From the NCBI GenBank assembly GCA_963575745.1, contig CAUYUJ010009546.1, positions 87,501-151,500 on the forward strand: 64,000 bases of DNA, in the 5' to 3' direction. The notes under the pieces were generated by a model, which was given only the letters and a program-made list of their open reading frames with translations, did no database searches and was not told the DNA's origin. Source of the DNA: Prorocentrum cordatum. Taxonomy: Eukaryota; Sar; Dinophyceae; Prorocentrales; Prorocentraceae. Positions 38,912 to 50,497 of the stretch are shown here, in pieces. A program made the translations under genes and the position numbers. Numbering within the stretch: position 1 is the stretch's first letter; the number at the start of each line of letters is the position of its first letter.

Positions 38912-39041
38912 AGAGTCCATAGGCCGCGCTCCCGTTCAGGTCCCTTGTGCTACCTCATGCCAAAACGTTTTACCTCGAGTCAATAGGCCGCGTTCCCTTT
39001 CAGGTCCTTTGTGCTACTTCGTGCCGAAAACGTTATACCTC
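38912..39041 (+). repeat. ~65-bp tandem duplication
   Basis: Two adjacent units, each GAGTC.ATAGGCCGCG, TTCAGGTCC.TTGTGCTAC and CGTT.TACCTC, about 85-90% identical by eye. Confidence 0.85.
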
Positions 39042-39696
39042 AGCTGGACGGGGGGGGGAGGCGGGAGTCTCGGTTGCCCTGTGGATCTTAGATGTATGCA
39101 GAGGTCGCCGGATATCTCCAGAGGTCCCCGGGGGGGGGTTGTCCGAGACCTCCGCGGGGATCTCCGCGGAGGTTTCCGTGCAGGCGCCCCCACCTGGAGG
39201 CTCAGAGAGGCGGGCCAATCACGCCCAGAGGCCCCGGTCGACCTGCCGCGAGGGCGCGGCTCACGCTGCCCCCATGCGGGTCGCCGAGGAGGAGGAGGAG
39301 GAGGAGGAGGAGGAGGAGGAGGAGAAAGGTGCCCTGGATTTGAAGCTGGCTGGGGGCGGCCGAGGTTGCCCAGCATTGGTTCTGGCCAGCAGGGAAAGGG
39401 GGACAGAGCTCGAGCGGCTTTATGGTGTCCAACACAGGGGTAGCGAGGCGTCAGGAGCTTCTGGAAGGTCCTGAGAAAGAGCTTCGGAAGGAGCTTCTGG
39501 AAAGCTTCAGACTACACGTAATCATTGGGATTGACTTCGAGAAGGCCTTCCAGAACGCGCTGGAAGCTCAAGCACGTTTCTGCGACGCTCCCTGCCAGAA
39601 GCCTGAACGAGCTCCGGGGCTACTCTTGACGGCTGGTTTCTAATTTGAAACCGTCAGAGCTCACAGAGGGCTATCCTCGCAGACCAAGAGGTCGAA
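39042..39696. other. no gene; small hairpin and CTTCCGAAGC-type repeats
   Basis: 39148-39173 is a perfect 10-bp hairpin (ACCTCCGCGG with CCGCGGAGGT). GGA microsatellite 39286-39324. 39445-39600 carries GGAGCTTCTGGAAGG-type motifs that are the complement-sense relative of 46080-46460. No gene supported. Confidence 0.5.
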
Positions 39697-39882
39697 ACCA
39701 GCACCAATGTCGGCGGTGTGCCTCCACCGAGCGAGGAAGATTCTGATCTCGGAGATGGTGGTAATATTCTGGCTTCCAAGTTGACCGAAATACTGCCCCC
39801 AACACCGAAATCTAATATCATTTTGCCCTTGTGGAGGCAAGCCCATGTGATGGTGTTGGTGCCCACTTCCAGGCCTCCAATA
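39697..39882 (-). repeat. ~190-bp dispersed repeat, copy 2 (inverted)
   Basis: Reverse complement of 17349-17536 over nearly its full length (ACCAGCACCAATGTCGGCGG at the left edge, CACTTCCAGGCCTCCAA at the right). Confidence 0.8.
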
Positions 39883-41032
39883 TCCGGGACATTGTCCGTC
39901 GTCCTTGCCTCTTGGCCCCTTCCAGCCCTGGGTCCTCCCGGCTTCCTGTCTCGAGCTCGCACGGCGCGGGCGCGACTCTCGCGGCCCCCTCGGCCTCGAC
40001 CTCTCACCGTCGTTGGCGGGCAGGGCGGAGGGCGGGTCCTTCCCTCGACCTTGCCGGGCGGGAAGGGGCGGTTGCGGCCCCCACCTGTCTCGAGACGATC
40101 GACATGGGTATGAAAATAATGGGACGGACAAGATTTACCTGATGATTGTGAGCAGGATTCGCTGTCGGTATCGCCGCGGACGTTGTCCTCTTGAGCCAGA
40201 ATGCCCCCTGCCCAACAGCGTCCGCTGTTGGTTTTTGGACAACCCTTGTTGTTGGACGAACGCTTTTTCGTACACATTTCGGGCGTCCAAATCTCCCTGA
40301 GGCCGTTTCCGCGAAGGGCGCTCGAAACTACAAAAACGCTTGGACAGGGCTATCCCAGGTTCCATGATGGTGCACGGACACCGGGCACCCGTGGCCAGCC
40401 CAGGATGGCTCTGGCTGGGCATGGTGCTGGCGCATCGGCTGCACGTCGGAGTAATCCCTCCCCAGAATGATCTGTGGTGCCCAGCGCTTCTGGAGGGCGC
40501 GCGGGCGGGGATGGTGCGGGCCGCGCTTCTAGAGGGCGCGCCCAGGGGTGGGCGGGGAGGTGCGAGGGAGGGCAAGCCCGAGGACGAAGGCCGCCACGGT
40601 CGCCTCGCGTGCAGCGATCGGCAAGCATCGCGCCGAAGGCCGCTCCCTGCCTTGGGGGGGTCGCCCCCGCATGTGGCCGCCAAGCGCGTACAGTACATGT
40701 GCATGTGCCTTCTGCGCATAGTCGGCCGCCCCCCAGACATCCGCCGATAGTTTTTGTTGCGTCCGCGGCCCAAAAGGTCCCGTCCCCTTCCCCCGGGGTA
40801 GTTTTTCGTTCCTGGTCCATGTTTCAAAGCCCCGGGGCCATGGTATTCTCGCACCACGGCCTGGAGGAGCGAAGGTTTGGGGCATGAAGGCGTAGGCATA
40901 GGGGGGGAGGAAGAAGAAAAGAATTGCAAGGAAAGAGAGACAATTATGATGGATGAGAAAATGGCAGAGGACAGGAGGAGGAGGAATAGGAAAACGGATA
41001 GAGAAAATTGTGGGAGGTGATCAATATTCCAG
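39883..41032. other. no gene recognised
   Basis: GC-rich. Several medium ORFs on both strands without conserved features. The end is an AT-richer intron-like tract leading to the acceptor ATATTCCAG at 41023-41032. Confidence 0.45.
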
Positions 41033-41211
41033 GATCGAGGTGCGCGGATCGCCCTGAGGACCTGGACCTGCGCGACAACCCGGCGCTTGGCGGCGCCGTC
41101 GAGGAGATGCTCTCGGCCCTGATGCCGGCGGAGCGCGGCCGTGCCGCGGCGCCGTTGCGGCGGCTCCGGCTCGACGGCTGCGCGGTGGGCGACGACGGCC
41201 TAGAGGCCCGC
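41033..41211 (+). CDS. leucine-rich-repeat exon
   Basis: Acceptor ATATTCCAG ends at 41032 and donor GTGCGAGG begins at 41212. The frame reads SRCADRPEDLDLRDNPALGG, AVEEMLSALMPAERGRAAAP, LRRLRLDGCAVGDDGLEAR. Two RNI-type LRR strands (LDLRDNPAL and LRLDGCAVGDDGL) with the helix between. Ends in phase 0. Clear splice sites on both sides make this the best-bounded LRR exon of the window. Confidence 0.6.
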
Positions 41212-41214
41212 GTG

Positions 41215-41475
41215 CGAGGTTCGAGGATCGATTCTCCCTCGCTCCTCGATCCTCAATCCTCGACCCTCCCTCCTGCTCCTTGAACCTCCACCGCCTCCTC
41301 GATCCTCGACCCTCCTTCCTCGATGCTCGACCCAACCTCCCTCCTGGATCGTCGATCCTCGACCCTCCCTCCACGATCCTCGATCCTCGACCCTCCCTCC
41401 ACGATCCTCGATCCTCCCTCCACGATCCTCGATCCTCGATCCTCGATCTTCGATCCTCTCTCCCCCTCCCTCGCT
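41215..41475 (+). repeat. CGATCCTCGACCCTCC minisatellite
   Basis: Higher-order array of CGATCCTCGAT, CGACCCTCCCTCC and ACGATCCTCGAT units, starting inside the intron right after the LRR exon's donor. Confidence 0.9.
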
Positions 41476-41559
41476 CCCTGCCTGCCCTGCGCCCTCCTTC
41501 CGAGGCCGAGGTCTCCGGCGAGAGTTTGTGGCCTGTGTTGTCGGTCATGGCGTGTTGAT

Positions 41560-41810
41560 CCCTTGGGGGCCCGTGGCGGCCGAGGAGGCCTCCAAGACGG
41601 CCCCAAGAGGGCCTCAGGACGGCCCCAGGAGGCCTCTGGGACGCCCAACGTGGCCTCCAGGACTTTTAAGAGGGCCCCAAGACGGCCCCAGGAGGCCTCC
41701 GGGACGCCCAACATGGCCTCCAGGACGCCTAAGCGGGCCCCAGGAGGGCCCCAAGACGGCCCCAGGAGGCCTCCGGCACGCCCGACATGGCCTCCAAAAC
41801 GTCCCTGAGG
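41560..41810 (+). repeat. CCAGGAGGCCTCCRGGACG degenerate tandem repeat
   Basis: Units of about 30-60 bp built from GGCCCCAGGAGGCCTC, GGACGCCCAACATGGCCTCC and CCCCAAGACGG. Related in sense to 3415-3560 and complementary to 548-770. Confidence 0.8.
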
Positions 41811-41959
41811 GGCCCCAAGGGCCCTCAGTCGGTTCAGAGAGGCTTCCAAGACTGCTTCCGACGGCGTCAGACTGGCCAGGAACGCTCTAAGCCGGCCACA
41901 GAGGCCCCCGAAAAGCCCAGGGCCAAAACTGCATTGGGGCGAACAATTGTGCAATGGTT

Positions 41960-42395
41960 CGACTACATTTTTATCGCAGACTCGGTTTTAGTCGAATCTA
42001 CGAGAAATTGCGAATACTGCTCCGTAGATATCGAACAACTTGCGTATTTTCGTAGATTCGACGAGAAATCAATCTTGGGGTAAATCAATTGTGTAATTAG
42101 TCCATCTCCTGCTAGAAACATCTTCCCCCCCTCTTCCCCCGTCCCCCTGAAAGTGCGTCGGTGCTTCTGAGGCCCATGCACGAGGTTCGAGCATCGAGGC
42201 TGTTCGACCAGGCCCAGGACTCTGGCGAGTTTGTGGTTGGTGTTATCAGTGATGGCGTGTTGATGCCTTGTGGCAACAAGGGTGGGAAATTGACCCCAAC
42301 ATTGGTTGCCAGTCGAATAAGCGAACACCAACGAAGATTGTTCTGTAGATCTCGAGCAGGGTACATCAATTCGTTGGTCGATCACCTACTCGCAT
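41960..42395 (+). repeat. CTCCGTAGAT / GGGGTACATC family, two copies
   Basis: 41960-42105 (CTCCGTAGATATCGAACAAC, AGAAATCAATCTTGGGGTAA, then AGTCCATCTCCTGCTAG) and 42300-42395 (TCTGTAGATCTCGAGCAGG, GTACATCAATTCG, GTCGATCACCTACTCG). Both resemble the interior and right TIR of the element at 23248-23416. Confidence 0.65.
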
Positions 42396-42504
42396 CTTCC
42401 CCCCATCTTCCCCGCCCAGTCCCCCGGGAGTGTGTCGGTGTTTCTGAGGCCCACGCACCGGTTTTCGAAGATCGGGGTGTGTTCGATCATTCAATGCTGC
42501 CCAG

Positions 42505-42670
42505 ACGGGGTCGGAGGAGATTGCGTCGGATGATCGCGCCGCGTCGCCGATGAGTTTTCGATGCGGCGTGATCTTGACCCTTATCTTTTCTGTCACTACA
42601 TCGGCGATGCATCGGTGATGCATCGCCGATGCGGCGCCGATGCGGCGCGATCCTTCGAGCCCATCTCGGT
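42505..42670 (+). repeat. GATGCATCGGCGATG family, copy 3
   Basis: Opens ACGGGGTCGGAGGAGATT and CGCGTCGCCGATGAG. The right part is a run of CATCGGCGATGCATCGG, TGATGCATCGCCGATGCGG and GCCGATGCGGCGCGATCC. Long self-complementary stretches. Confidence 0.75.
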
Positions 42671-43284
42671 AGCATCCACGTATCCATATTCACGGTTCGA
42701 GGTTTGACACAGTTTTTCGCAGTTTTGTGTTCATGGCATTTTTTCACCGCCACGGCTGGATTCCTTGATTTCATTTTGCCAGAACGCACCCTTGTAGAAG
42801 TACAGACAGAGGTAACTACATCTGGGGGAGGAGGACGCAGGCCCCGACGTGTGTTCCTTTCAGGTCGGCATCCAGAGGCTCGCCTCGGGGCCCATGCAGG
42901 GATCGGGACTTCCCGGGGCCCTGACTGGAGAACCATTGATCCTGGCCCCCACCCCTCCACCCTTTCTGTTCCACCGTCTGCAGGAGCCCTGGTCGGTAGG
43001 CGCGCTCGGATTACGTGCCACAACGGAGTCCCACTGGAGAGTCCTCGAACGGCTGTGTACAGGTTTGCTGGGCCCTCCCTCCATCCCTCCAGCCCAATTG
43101 CATCCATCAGGTTCTGCATTCGAAGCTTGGACTGCAGCGGTGCACTGGACAACGCCCCCCCCCCCCGGTATCCTCTTCCTTCCGTGTTTTCCCAACGTCC
43201 CTCTGCCTCTCCATCCCTCCATCCACTCCTCCTCCTTCCTCCTCCTCCTATTCCTCCATGACCATCTGGTCTCAAGCCTGCCCG
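42671..43284. other. no gene; partial repeat at 42745-42800
   Basis: 42745-42800 resembles the interior of the 16761-16890 element (GGCTGGATTCC, CCAGAACGCACCC). The remainder shows TCC-rich sequence at 43200-43260 and no gene. Confidence 0.4.
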
Positions 43285-43760
43285 TCATTGCCAGATTGGA
43301 GCAGTGGTATCATGCCAGCCACCCTGCTGGCGGAGGCCATCCTCGCTGCGGTGGCGCTCGTGCTCGCACGTTGTGCTGGCTTCTGCGGTTGCGCTAGCGT
43401 TAAGTCGGGCTTGTCCTTCTACAGGAGGGATATTCAAACATAGACACAGAATAGTCTGGGGACGATTGTTTGACTAGTTTTGACCATCTGGGAAATATGT
43501 TATGAACATGTCTTCGATTTCTCGCCCAAAATCCCCCTGTAGGGGGACACGCCCGACTTAACGCTAGCGCTGTGGCGGGCGTGCTATGGAAGCAGCTGGT
43601 GCGCATACAGTCAGGAGGATGCGAATGGCCTCAAGGCCGAGACGGAGCACTGCACAATCAGCTTGCCATCCCGACTCATGTGTCGTCGGCGCACGAGTTT
43701 TGGTGGACGACGTCGTGCAGTTGCTTGTGTTTGCGGTGGGAACTCGCAGGCTGCCGAGCA
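43285..43760 (+). pseudogene. reverse-transcriptase relic split by a MITE
   Basis: Upstream part WSSGIMPATLLAEAILAAVA (43300-43370) resembles RT motif B. A second piece, SCVVGARVLVDDVVQLLVFA (43675-43735), resembles motif C with its Asp-Asp, but is in a different frame. The MITE at 43400-43561 interrupts the sequence between them. Removing it together with one duplicated CGCTAGCG restores CAGFCGCASAVAGVLWKQL in one frame. The assignment as an RT is by motif similarity only. Confidence 0.4.
43400..43561 (+). mobile_element. TTAAGTCGGGC-TIR MITE, copy 2, with 8-bp target duplication
   Basis: TTAAGTCGGGCTTGTCCTTC at the left, GGGGGACACGCCCGACTTAA at the right, inverted over about 30 bp. Flanked by direct CGCTAGCG repeats (43392-43399 and 43562-43569). 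Shares ATAGTCTGGGGACGATT with the other two copies. 162 bp, non-coding. Confidence 0.9.
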
Positions 43761-45213
43761 GACCTCGCGACCCCGCTGGCGGTCGGAGGGCCAGCATCGG
43801 GCCAGACTGCGGCTGTAGATACAGCTGTCGGGTCTTGGCAGTAAGGTCGCCAAGGACATTGAGCACCGAGACTTCTGGTCGCAGGACCGCAGTGGCGACA
43901 TCGAGGTTCACATTCTAGCTGGCCAGGCACCAATCAGCCATCTCAGGCGCGTCCAAGCATTGCATGGCACGCTGTCCGCGTTCAGCTTCGGCATGCTCGG
44001 CCAGCTGGAGCCTGGTGTCGACACCATGGCGAAGGGCCAGCTCCACAGTTTTCGCTCGCAGGAGGGACTAGCAGACCGCGGGGACAGCCGCGCAAAAGGT
44101 CGTCTCGAGATCTTCCGCGACCGAGCTGGCCGAGCTGGCCGAGCGGGGGTTGCTGACCCGAGCTCGCCGAGCAGGAGGTCGCGCTGAATGGCGCCGTGCA
44201 GACCTCGGAGGAATTCGTGGCCCGGGGGAGCGAAGGCGTCCACGAGCAGGCTGCCAAGCACTCCTTCTTTTCGTGGATGGGGGTCCCGCCGAGCTGCCCA
44301 AGCCTATCTCGAGGGGACGGGTACCAGGCAGACTCGACTCACCAGCCTGAAAACTATCCCCGTCCCTATGGTCGTTATTATTTTACCTCGACGCCGATCT
44401 TAAGAATTCCCTCCGCTGCTGAGAGCGCACCCCTGAGGTTGTCATCGCCTCTGGGCCTGACAGTCGCAGGCAGACTGATCAGCTCGAGGCCGGTGAAATG
44501 GCGGGAGGTCGAGGCGTGATCTGCAGAGGCGACTGGGATGATGGATGGCGCGGCTGAGCTCCAAGGTCTCAGGCTGGAGACGCTTTGTTCAGTCCCGGCG
44601 CTTCTCGTCGGATTCGGCCACAGGGGCCCCGTTGTCGGGCGACGGGGCCATCAAGCACTGGAGCCAGCACGAGAAGCTTCCCCCACGGAAGTTGGGTCGG
44701 GACCCTCGAGGCCGCGGATTGAAGATCCATCTCGGAGGATGTCTGGGTTTGCAGATTAGCTGCGCCCAAGACGGAGGCGGTCTTGGCGACGGCTGCCGAA
44801 GTGGCGGCGAGTGAAGTCGGCGCGAAGGGTGACGAGCAGGCGTCCTCGAATGTCTGGTCTGCAAGTTCGGACCTCAATGCTCGGCAAGGTGGTCGAGCAG
44901 AAGGCTGCCGACCATACCTCGAAGAACACGGAGGCGATAGCCACGGCGTTGACCGAGACGGATGGTCGGGTCTCGAGCTTACCGAGCATGCGATCGGTGA
45001 GAAGGCAGTTGGGCAGACCTTGCATGGAACCCGGTAGAATACAGTCACGTAGACTGGGGGGAACGTGGAGGTGTGTGTGTGTGTTGCCGAGCTGGCCCAG
45101 GAGGCCCACCTTCGGTGCCGTGTCCAGGTCGTCTTTGCCGCACCTCAGGAACCGTTGCATTCCAGGTCGTCGGTGTGTGTGTGTGTGTCAGCCTTCTCAT
45201 GCTCTTCCTCAGG
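43761..45213. other. decayed coding-like region, coiled-coil fragments
   Basis: Plus-strand pieces with coding flavour in different frames: LNGAVQTSEEFVARGSEGVH (44178-44240), LGKVVEQKAADHTSKNTEAI (44880-44940) and VAELAQEAHLRCRVQVVFAA (45086-45145). Frameshifts and stops separate them. Probably a degraded gene leading to the exon at 45214, or several small exons. Confidence 0.3.
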
Positions 45214-45315
45214 AAGAGCATGACAAGGCTGACAAGCAGACCGAGAAGGAGATTGAGGCGAAGGCTGCCATGGAGGCTTTGCCCATGACAACCAGCGCAA
45301 CCAGCGAACGGTAAT
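45214..45315 (+). CDS. possible terminal exon, charged coiled coil
   Basis: After a pyrimidine-rich acceptor (CATGCTCTTCCTCAG) the frame reads EEHDKADKQTEKEIEAKAAM, EALPMTTSATSER and TAA. Highly charged, helical. A GT microsatellite lies upstream (45176-45188). Function unknown. Confidence 0.35.
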
Positions 45316-46994
45316 CACCGGGTCTTCTTCCGAGTGAGCACATTACGCACCACGTCACCCCACGCAGAAACACAACACGAGAGTAGCGCAGATGGTATGT
45401 GTGGCACTGTGGCACCTAACCGCATCAAGCCTTTAAGACCCCCCCCACCCCCCCCTCATCCGGTGAAAGTATAACGCATCCGGCACCCTGGCACCAGAGG
45501 AGCCCGCACGCAGAGAGCGCGCGGGGCCTAGCTAAGCCTTGCTGAGCCCTGCTAGCTCCCGCTAAGCCCTGCTAAGCAATGATAAGCCAGTCTCGGATCC
45601 TTGGGATTCCCGAGGCAATCCTTTGCTGGTCCGTGAAATGTTCTAGGAAATGCACAGCATATCCAAAGGCATCCCCAAGGATAGGATTTCTTCTTGCGAG
45701 TCGCGCGGCGCGCGATGCGCCACGGAATTTTGTTGTTTGATTTGTGCGAGGTGCTAAAGATGTCGCTCTGCGAAAGCGACCCCCTGAAAAAATTAAATCT
45801 TGGTGCGTTGCTAACGATAGCCCCGGGGGGGTTCTTAAAGGCTTGCCGGGGTTATGCAATGGACGAACCCGACATTGATTGGCATTGTGCCTCAGGGGAT
45901 TCGGAGCAAAACGAAGTTTCCGGGATAGCTCTCTAAGGGCTAAGGGGGTTCCAGATTAGAAGCTGGCAGGCAGGGCTACGCCAGCTCCTCTCCAAGGCTC
46001 CCGGGCAGGCATCCCCGGAGCGAGTCGCTTGACGTTGAAGCTTTTCCCGAGAAGCGTTTCCCTACTCGTTCCGATTACGTGTGTCCGAAGCCTTTCCGCA
46101 GCTCCTTCGCAGCTCCCTCGAAGCTCCTTCGAAGCTTGCTTTCCGAAGCTTGCAAGCTCCCCAGGCATGCTGTCCAGCGCCCTGGGAAGCATCTCCCAGA
46201 AGCTTTTTTCCCCGGATGGCTTCTGGGAGAGCTAAGAGGGTTTTAGATTCAGGAGACGGAGCCGGAGGGTAGCCCCAGAGATCGTTCTGGCTTCCGTTTT
46301 CCAGCGCCGTTGCGGCCGGTTTGAAGCTGCAGCGTGTCCCGAGAGGCCTTTCCCAAGCGATTCCTAATGCGCGTGCCCGGAAGGTCTCCAGAAGGTCCTC
46401 CAGAAGTTCTCTTCAGGTCTTTCCAGAGTTCTTCGGCAGGCATTTCCACGTCTTTCAGGCTCCTTGCTGTCCTGGTTTTGGACCCCGCAAGTTGTTGTTG
46501 GCACGTTTTCGTTATCTGATTCGTATTATTCATGGAGTGTGTCTTTTGATTGCTTCTACCATTTGTTAATCTTCTTAGTTTTCCTTCACCTTCTCGCCCC
46601 CGTCTTCTACGCTTCATCTTCCCGTCTCCTCATTCTCCTCATCCTCCTCATCCTCCTCTCCTTTCTATTCCCCCTCTCCCTGACCCCTCCTCCACCTTTC
46701 GCTCTCTTCTCATCGTCCTCTTCAACCCACTCCTACCCTCTACTTCTGCTTCTTATCCTCCTCCCGCTGCAGAGCTGACGAGCAATCAAGTATCCGACGC
46801 CATTGTTTGTTCACAACATGGCGCCCTATAGGTCAGGACCCCTTCCTAGCGACAGTCTTTCCGACCCGAGTCGATGTTGTACCCTCCCCAGGGATTGGTG
46901 AGAGGCCCCAGAGGTCGCATTGTCCCTACAATTCACCGTCGTGAAGGTTTCATGACGTCAGGACTCCTGGCTGCCCGAATGAGGCCCGAGCAGA
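45316..46994. other. no gene; short tandem repeats
   Basis: CTAAGCCCTG-type units at 45528-45590. CTTCGAAGC/CTTCCGAAGC-rich tract at 46085-46460, relative of 39445-39600. TCC-rich tract 46620-46770. The 80-codon frame at 45694-45936 has no supporting feature. Confidence 0.5.
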
Positions 46995-47055
46995 CGTAGT
47001 CAGAGGATAACTCCGAATCGCCGATGCATCGGCGATGCAGCGCGAGTTCGAACCC
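46995..47055 (+). repeat. GATGCATCGGCGATG family, copy 4 (short)
   Basis: CCGAATCGCCGATGCATCGG followed by CGATGCAGCG: a perfect palindromic core TCGCCGATGCATCGGCGA. The adjacent AGTTCGAACCC resembles a tRNA B box but no tRNA folds here. Confidence 0.75.
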
Positions 47056-48119
47056 GATTTTCTTCGTGTCGACGTCGCCGAAGGATGTCAGAGGGGAGGG
47101 GGAGGGAGGGGCTCGCAGAAACGCAACTGCGCAATAATGAACCTTCGGTGCGGTGAGCGCCGCGGGGCTCCGACAGCTTATGCGTATACAGTTGTTTCTT
47201 GCAGGGGGAGGGGGGGGAGGAACAGTACACCGTTCGCAGGGGTTGCGGGCAGGGAGGCACGAGCAGGAGGATAAAGGGAGGAGGACTTATGTTGCAGGTG
47301 GGTGAAGGAGGACGGAGGAGGAACTACGAGGCATGAGGAGGACGGTGTGTGTGTGTGCGACGAGGGGCATGGCGCTCTGCGTGCTCCTTCCAGCTTGTTG
47401 GGCCAGGCGGGTGGCGCATCGGACCTCACGGGGAACCACCCCTTCCGCCACCGCCCGGCCCAGCTCCCCAACCGACAAAAATGTCGGGGCCCCACCCCTC
47501 GGCGGGGGCCCCTTCGAAAGTGAAGGCCTTCAGCCGCCCAGCACCCTGCGGCCCAGGGAGGCACTGACGACATGCTCCTGGCGCTTGCGGCGTTCTCGCC
47601 GGGAGCGCGCCCCTATCTTGTTTCGGCAGCCTTGAGATGGGGGTCAATGTAAACGGGGGTCGGCCAGGGCACCGGATCCTGCAGGATCCTGCGAAGACCC
47701 CTTCTGGCTGACCCGGGTTAGCGAGCCGCTCGTGGCCGCGAGGCGGCCGCGCACATTGGCTGACCGGGGTTTGCGAAGCCCTGCCTGCGTTGCAGTTGTT
47801 CGTTCCTGCATTGCAGTTTTGGTTTCCTGCTGACCCAGGTCTGATTGACCCAGGTGAGCAGATCCACGATTGTTGGCTTCTATCCGAGCGCGCTGCTCCT
47901 CGGATAGAGTCGGGGGGAGGAGGCGGGGGGACGGACGTCGACTTCGACGAGGTCCGCGGAAGAGGAGAAGGGACGAGGGGGGCTACCTCCAGTGCCCAGA
48001 GCTCGGGAGACACTGTCTCACCCGCTGGAGCTGAAAACATCTCCGGGTCCGTTGGGCCAGCGCCCTCGGGGGGATCCAGGTAAACTCCTTCCCCCTCGGA
48101 ATCCGGGAAGGAACGGTGA
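47056..48119. other. no gene recognised
   Basis: Mixed composition with a GT microsatellite (47346-47357). ORFs on both strands lack family features. Confidence 0.4.
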
Positions 48120-48122
48120 ATT

Positions 48123-49235
48123 TCATGGTCCACGTTTGGTCACCCCAGGACCCCTACGATGTCCCGCGAAATCGGGGGCCAGGGCGAAAGCCTGGTCACA
48201 AACGGGCGTCCATGGAACATGTAAACGCATGAGCTTGTCTGTAAGCTCTTGTTCGTCCTTCTCAAAAACGAGATCGGCTTCATCTTGCTCGCCCACAATC
48301 TGGGTTACACTGTCCAAGATGGCCTCGGCTATAGCACGGCAAAATCTGTTCGGATACGTCTTCTTGGACTGAGTCCGCCAGGACCCGTCCTCTCTCCTGT
48401 CAAGAAGCGTCATATGAGCATCTCTATCATGCGAACAGCACCCCTGGCCAGGGGTGTCACTTAAGAGACTGCCTAGCTGCGGCATGTGTATATTGATTCT
48501 GCGCGTGGGAGCCCTTCCTACAGTAAACCAGTCTGTGCTTTGAGGCAATTGCTCGCACTGATCGAAATCAGTCGAGCCTGCAATTGGAGACGAAAACAGC
48601 GCGATCCAGGGGGGACACCTCCATGAGGTGGGGGCTGAGCGAACCCAAGTCGCTGGGATGGGGTGCTCCATCCACCCCCCCGTCCCCGCACGCAAGTGCT
48701 CTGAGAGCATGAGCACAAGAGCCTGTGGAAGCTGGCCTCCAACCCTGAGCTGCTCTTGATGCTTAAGCGAGCATCCGGGGACGCCCCATAAATTGTCCAG
48801 GGTGCGAAGGGGGGTGGGAGCCCCTTCTTGCCACCGCGCAGCACTCAAAGTTTCGCACGCCCCCCCCCGTGTTGAAAACTCTGCGGTCTCTAATCTGGCC
48901 TAAAACCTGATGGTAGCAGCAGCCGTGAGATCTCCCCTGTCAGCATCTATGGCAATGTCCAGGGATAGGCAGCAGAGCTCCCAGTGGGGCGAAGGGTGTG
49001 AAGCCGATAGGTGCCACTGGATGTCCCCAGACCTCCGTCTACCGCAAAACAAGTTGAGCAGAAAAACGTGCGGGCGACATATTTTGTACGGAAACATGCT
49101 AGCCGAAATTCCCTGGAAGTCCAGAGGTCTGAAGGGCCAACATTTGTCGTCAGGCTCGGCCTCTTGGCCCTGCACGGGGCCATGATTTCCAGACAGGGCC
49201 ATACACTTGGTGGCCTCCTCCCCAGAAAAAGGCAA
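48123..49235 (-). pseudogene. DNA-methyltransferase-like C-terminal module
   Basis: One frame with a single stop (TAG near 48900). Blocks in order: FLLNLFCGRRRSGDIQWHL (motif-I-like SAM loop), LCCLSLDIAIDADRGDL (second strand ending in an acid), GGACETLSAARW (position of the PPC catalytic motif; here the prolines are Gly-Ala), PTPLRTLDNLWGVPG, GGWMEHPIPATW (motif-VI-like, usually ENV) and QSKKTYPNRFCRAIAEAI. The succession resembles C5-cytosine methyltransferases and a tail known to me from dinoflagellate retroelements. Whether it ever methylated DNA is unknown. Retrotransposon capture of cytosine methyltransferases in dinoflagellates is published. Confidence 0.5.
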
Positions 49236-50328
49236 GACCCGAGCGAATCAACATCTCACGAGCCTCGGCATCAGTTAGTGGCGCAACAATGTCTCGAACA
49301 AAGGGATGCGACCTGCTCAGAGCAAGGTCTTGGGATCGATGACGTCGCGCTGGCACAGCTGGACGCCACCTGCTGAGTCCTGCTGAGCGTTGCCGCTCTG
49401 CCGCTGCATCTGCTTCCTCATTCGGCTGCTGTCGCTTCTCCACTGGGCATGCGGGGGGCGGTGCCAACAGCACGAGAGCGCACTTCGGAGACGAAGAGGC
49501 TGGATGTTCGATTAGTGGCTTGCGGGCAGCGAGAGCAGTATGACAGCGCACGCACCTGGAAGTATTGCCCAACTGACTGCTGATGCCGTGTATGAAGGAC
49601 CAGTGTTCCCTGGCAGCGTCCTGTTTGAGCGCCTTGACGTTGCCAAACTGCACTATGCACCAGCCACACTGGTAGGTAGGAAGCGCTTCCCGGGCGAGGG
49701 CTCGGAGGGGATGATGGGGGTCCGTGACGGGCTTGGGGACGCCATCATCCTGCATCACCTGGAAAGCTTCGATCTCGGCCACGTGCGCTAAGGTGTTCCT
49801 GGTAGAGTGGGCCACATGGGCATGTCGAGATCCTTTGAGAACAGCCTTCCACTGGGGTGTAGACGCAAGTACGTACTGCTCCCACACCTGTAGGTTCTCG
49901 CGAGCCTCGCGTACTGCTCCCACACCGGGATGGTAGTGGCGAAGCCACTCTATGTCGTCGAACGCTTGATGAGCCCACGAGACTTGGCAGTGTAGCGCAC
50001 AGTGCCCGACCAGAGCTAGCAGGTGATCGGGCCCGTGATGCAGAAGTCTGCCAACCAAACGGAGCCTGCGAATCCTTAAACAGCGTTCAAATGCGGGCGC
50101 TTCGCCATCGCCGGGATCTGGGCCGAGGTGAGCGCTGTGGCGTCCACTCGGACTGCGGACAACCGCTCGAAGCATTTTGACCAGGTCGTCGCTGAGCTGC
50201 GCTGCCTGGGCCAGAAAAAGTTCTGGCCATGTGCCTGCCTGGTATAACCGACTTGCGTACATGAGAGAGTCGACCAAAATGAGGCCGACACGACGATCAA
50301 GGTGTTTGTCTCGAGCGATACTTTTCAA
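49150..50328 (-). pseudogene. retrotransposon ORF2 post-RT region with Cys/His motifs
   Basis: A 392-codon frame downstream of the RT. Contains YQCGWCIVQFGNVKALK followed by DAAREH, and SRCVRCHTALAARKPLIEH, two CxxC...H clusters that look like zinc-binding knuckles. It overlaps the start of the methyltransferase-like frame by 86 bases in another frame, marking a frameshift near 49180. Confidence 0.5.
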
Positions 50329-50497
50329 TTTGCGCCATCCCTCCGTCGTAGCTTGCCTCCTATGTGCGAGCTCTGGTCCCAGGGAGCCGGCCGGCTTCGT
50401 CTAGAACAGCCCCGAGATGAGTGTATTGCCAGACTGCATACACACAGGATTGCCCATACAAGCTCGAAACAAAGTGTATGGACCCCCATCAGTTGTG

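Noticed and set aside
47040-47055. tRNA B-box-like AGTTCGAACCC
   Set aside because: No matching A box or cloverleaf arms at the right distance. It lies beside a palindromic repeat.
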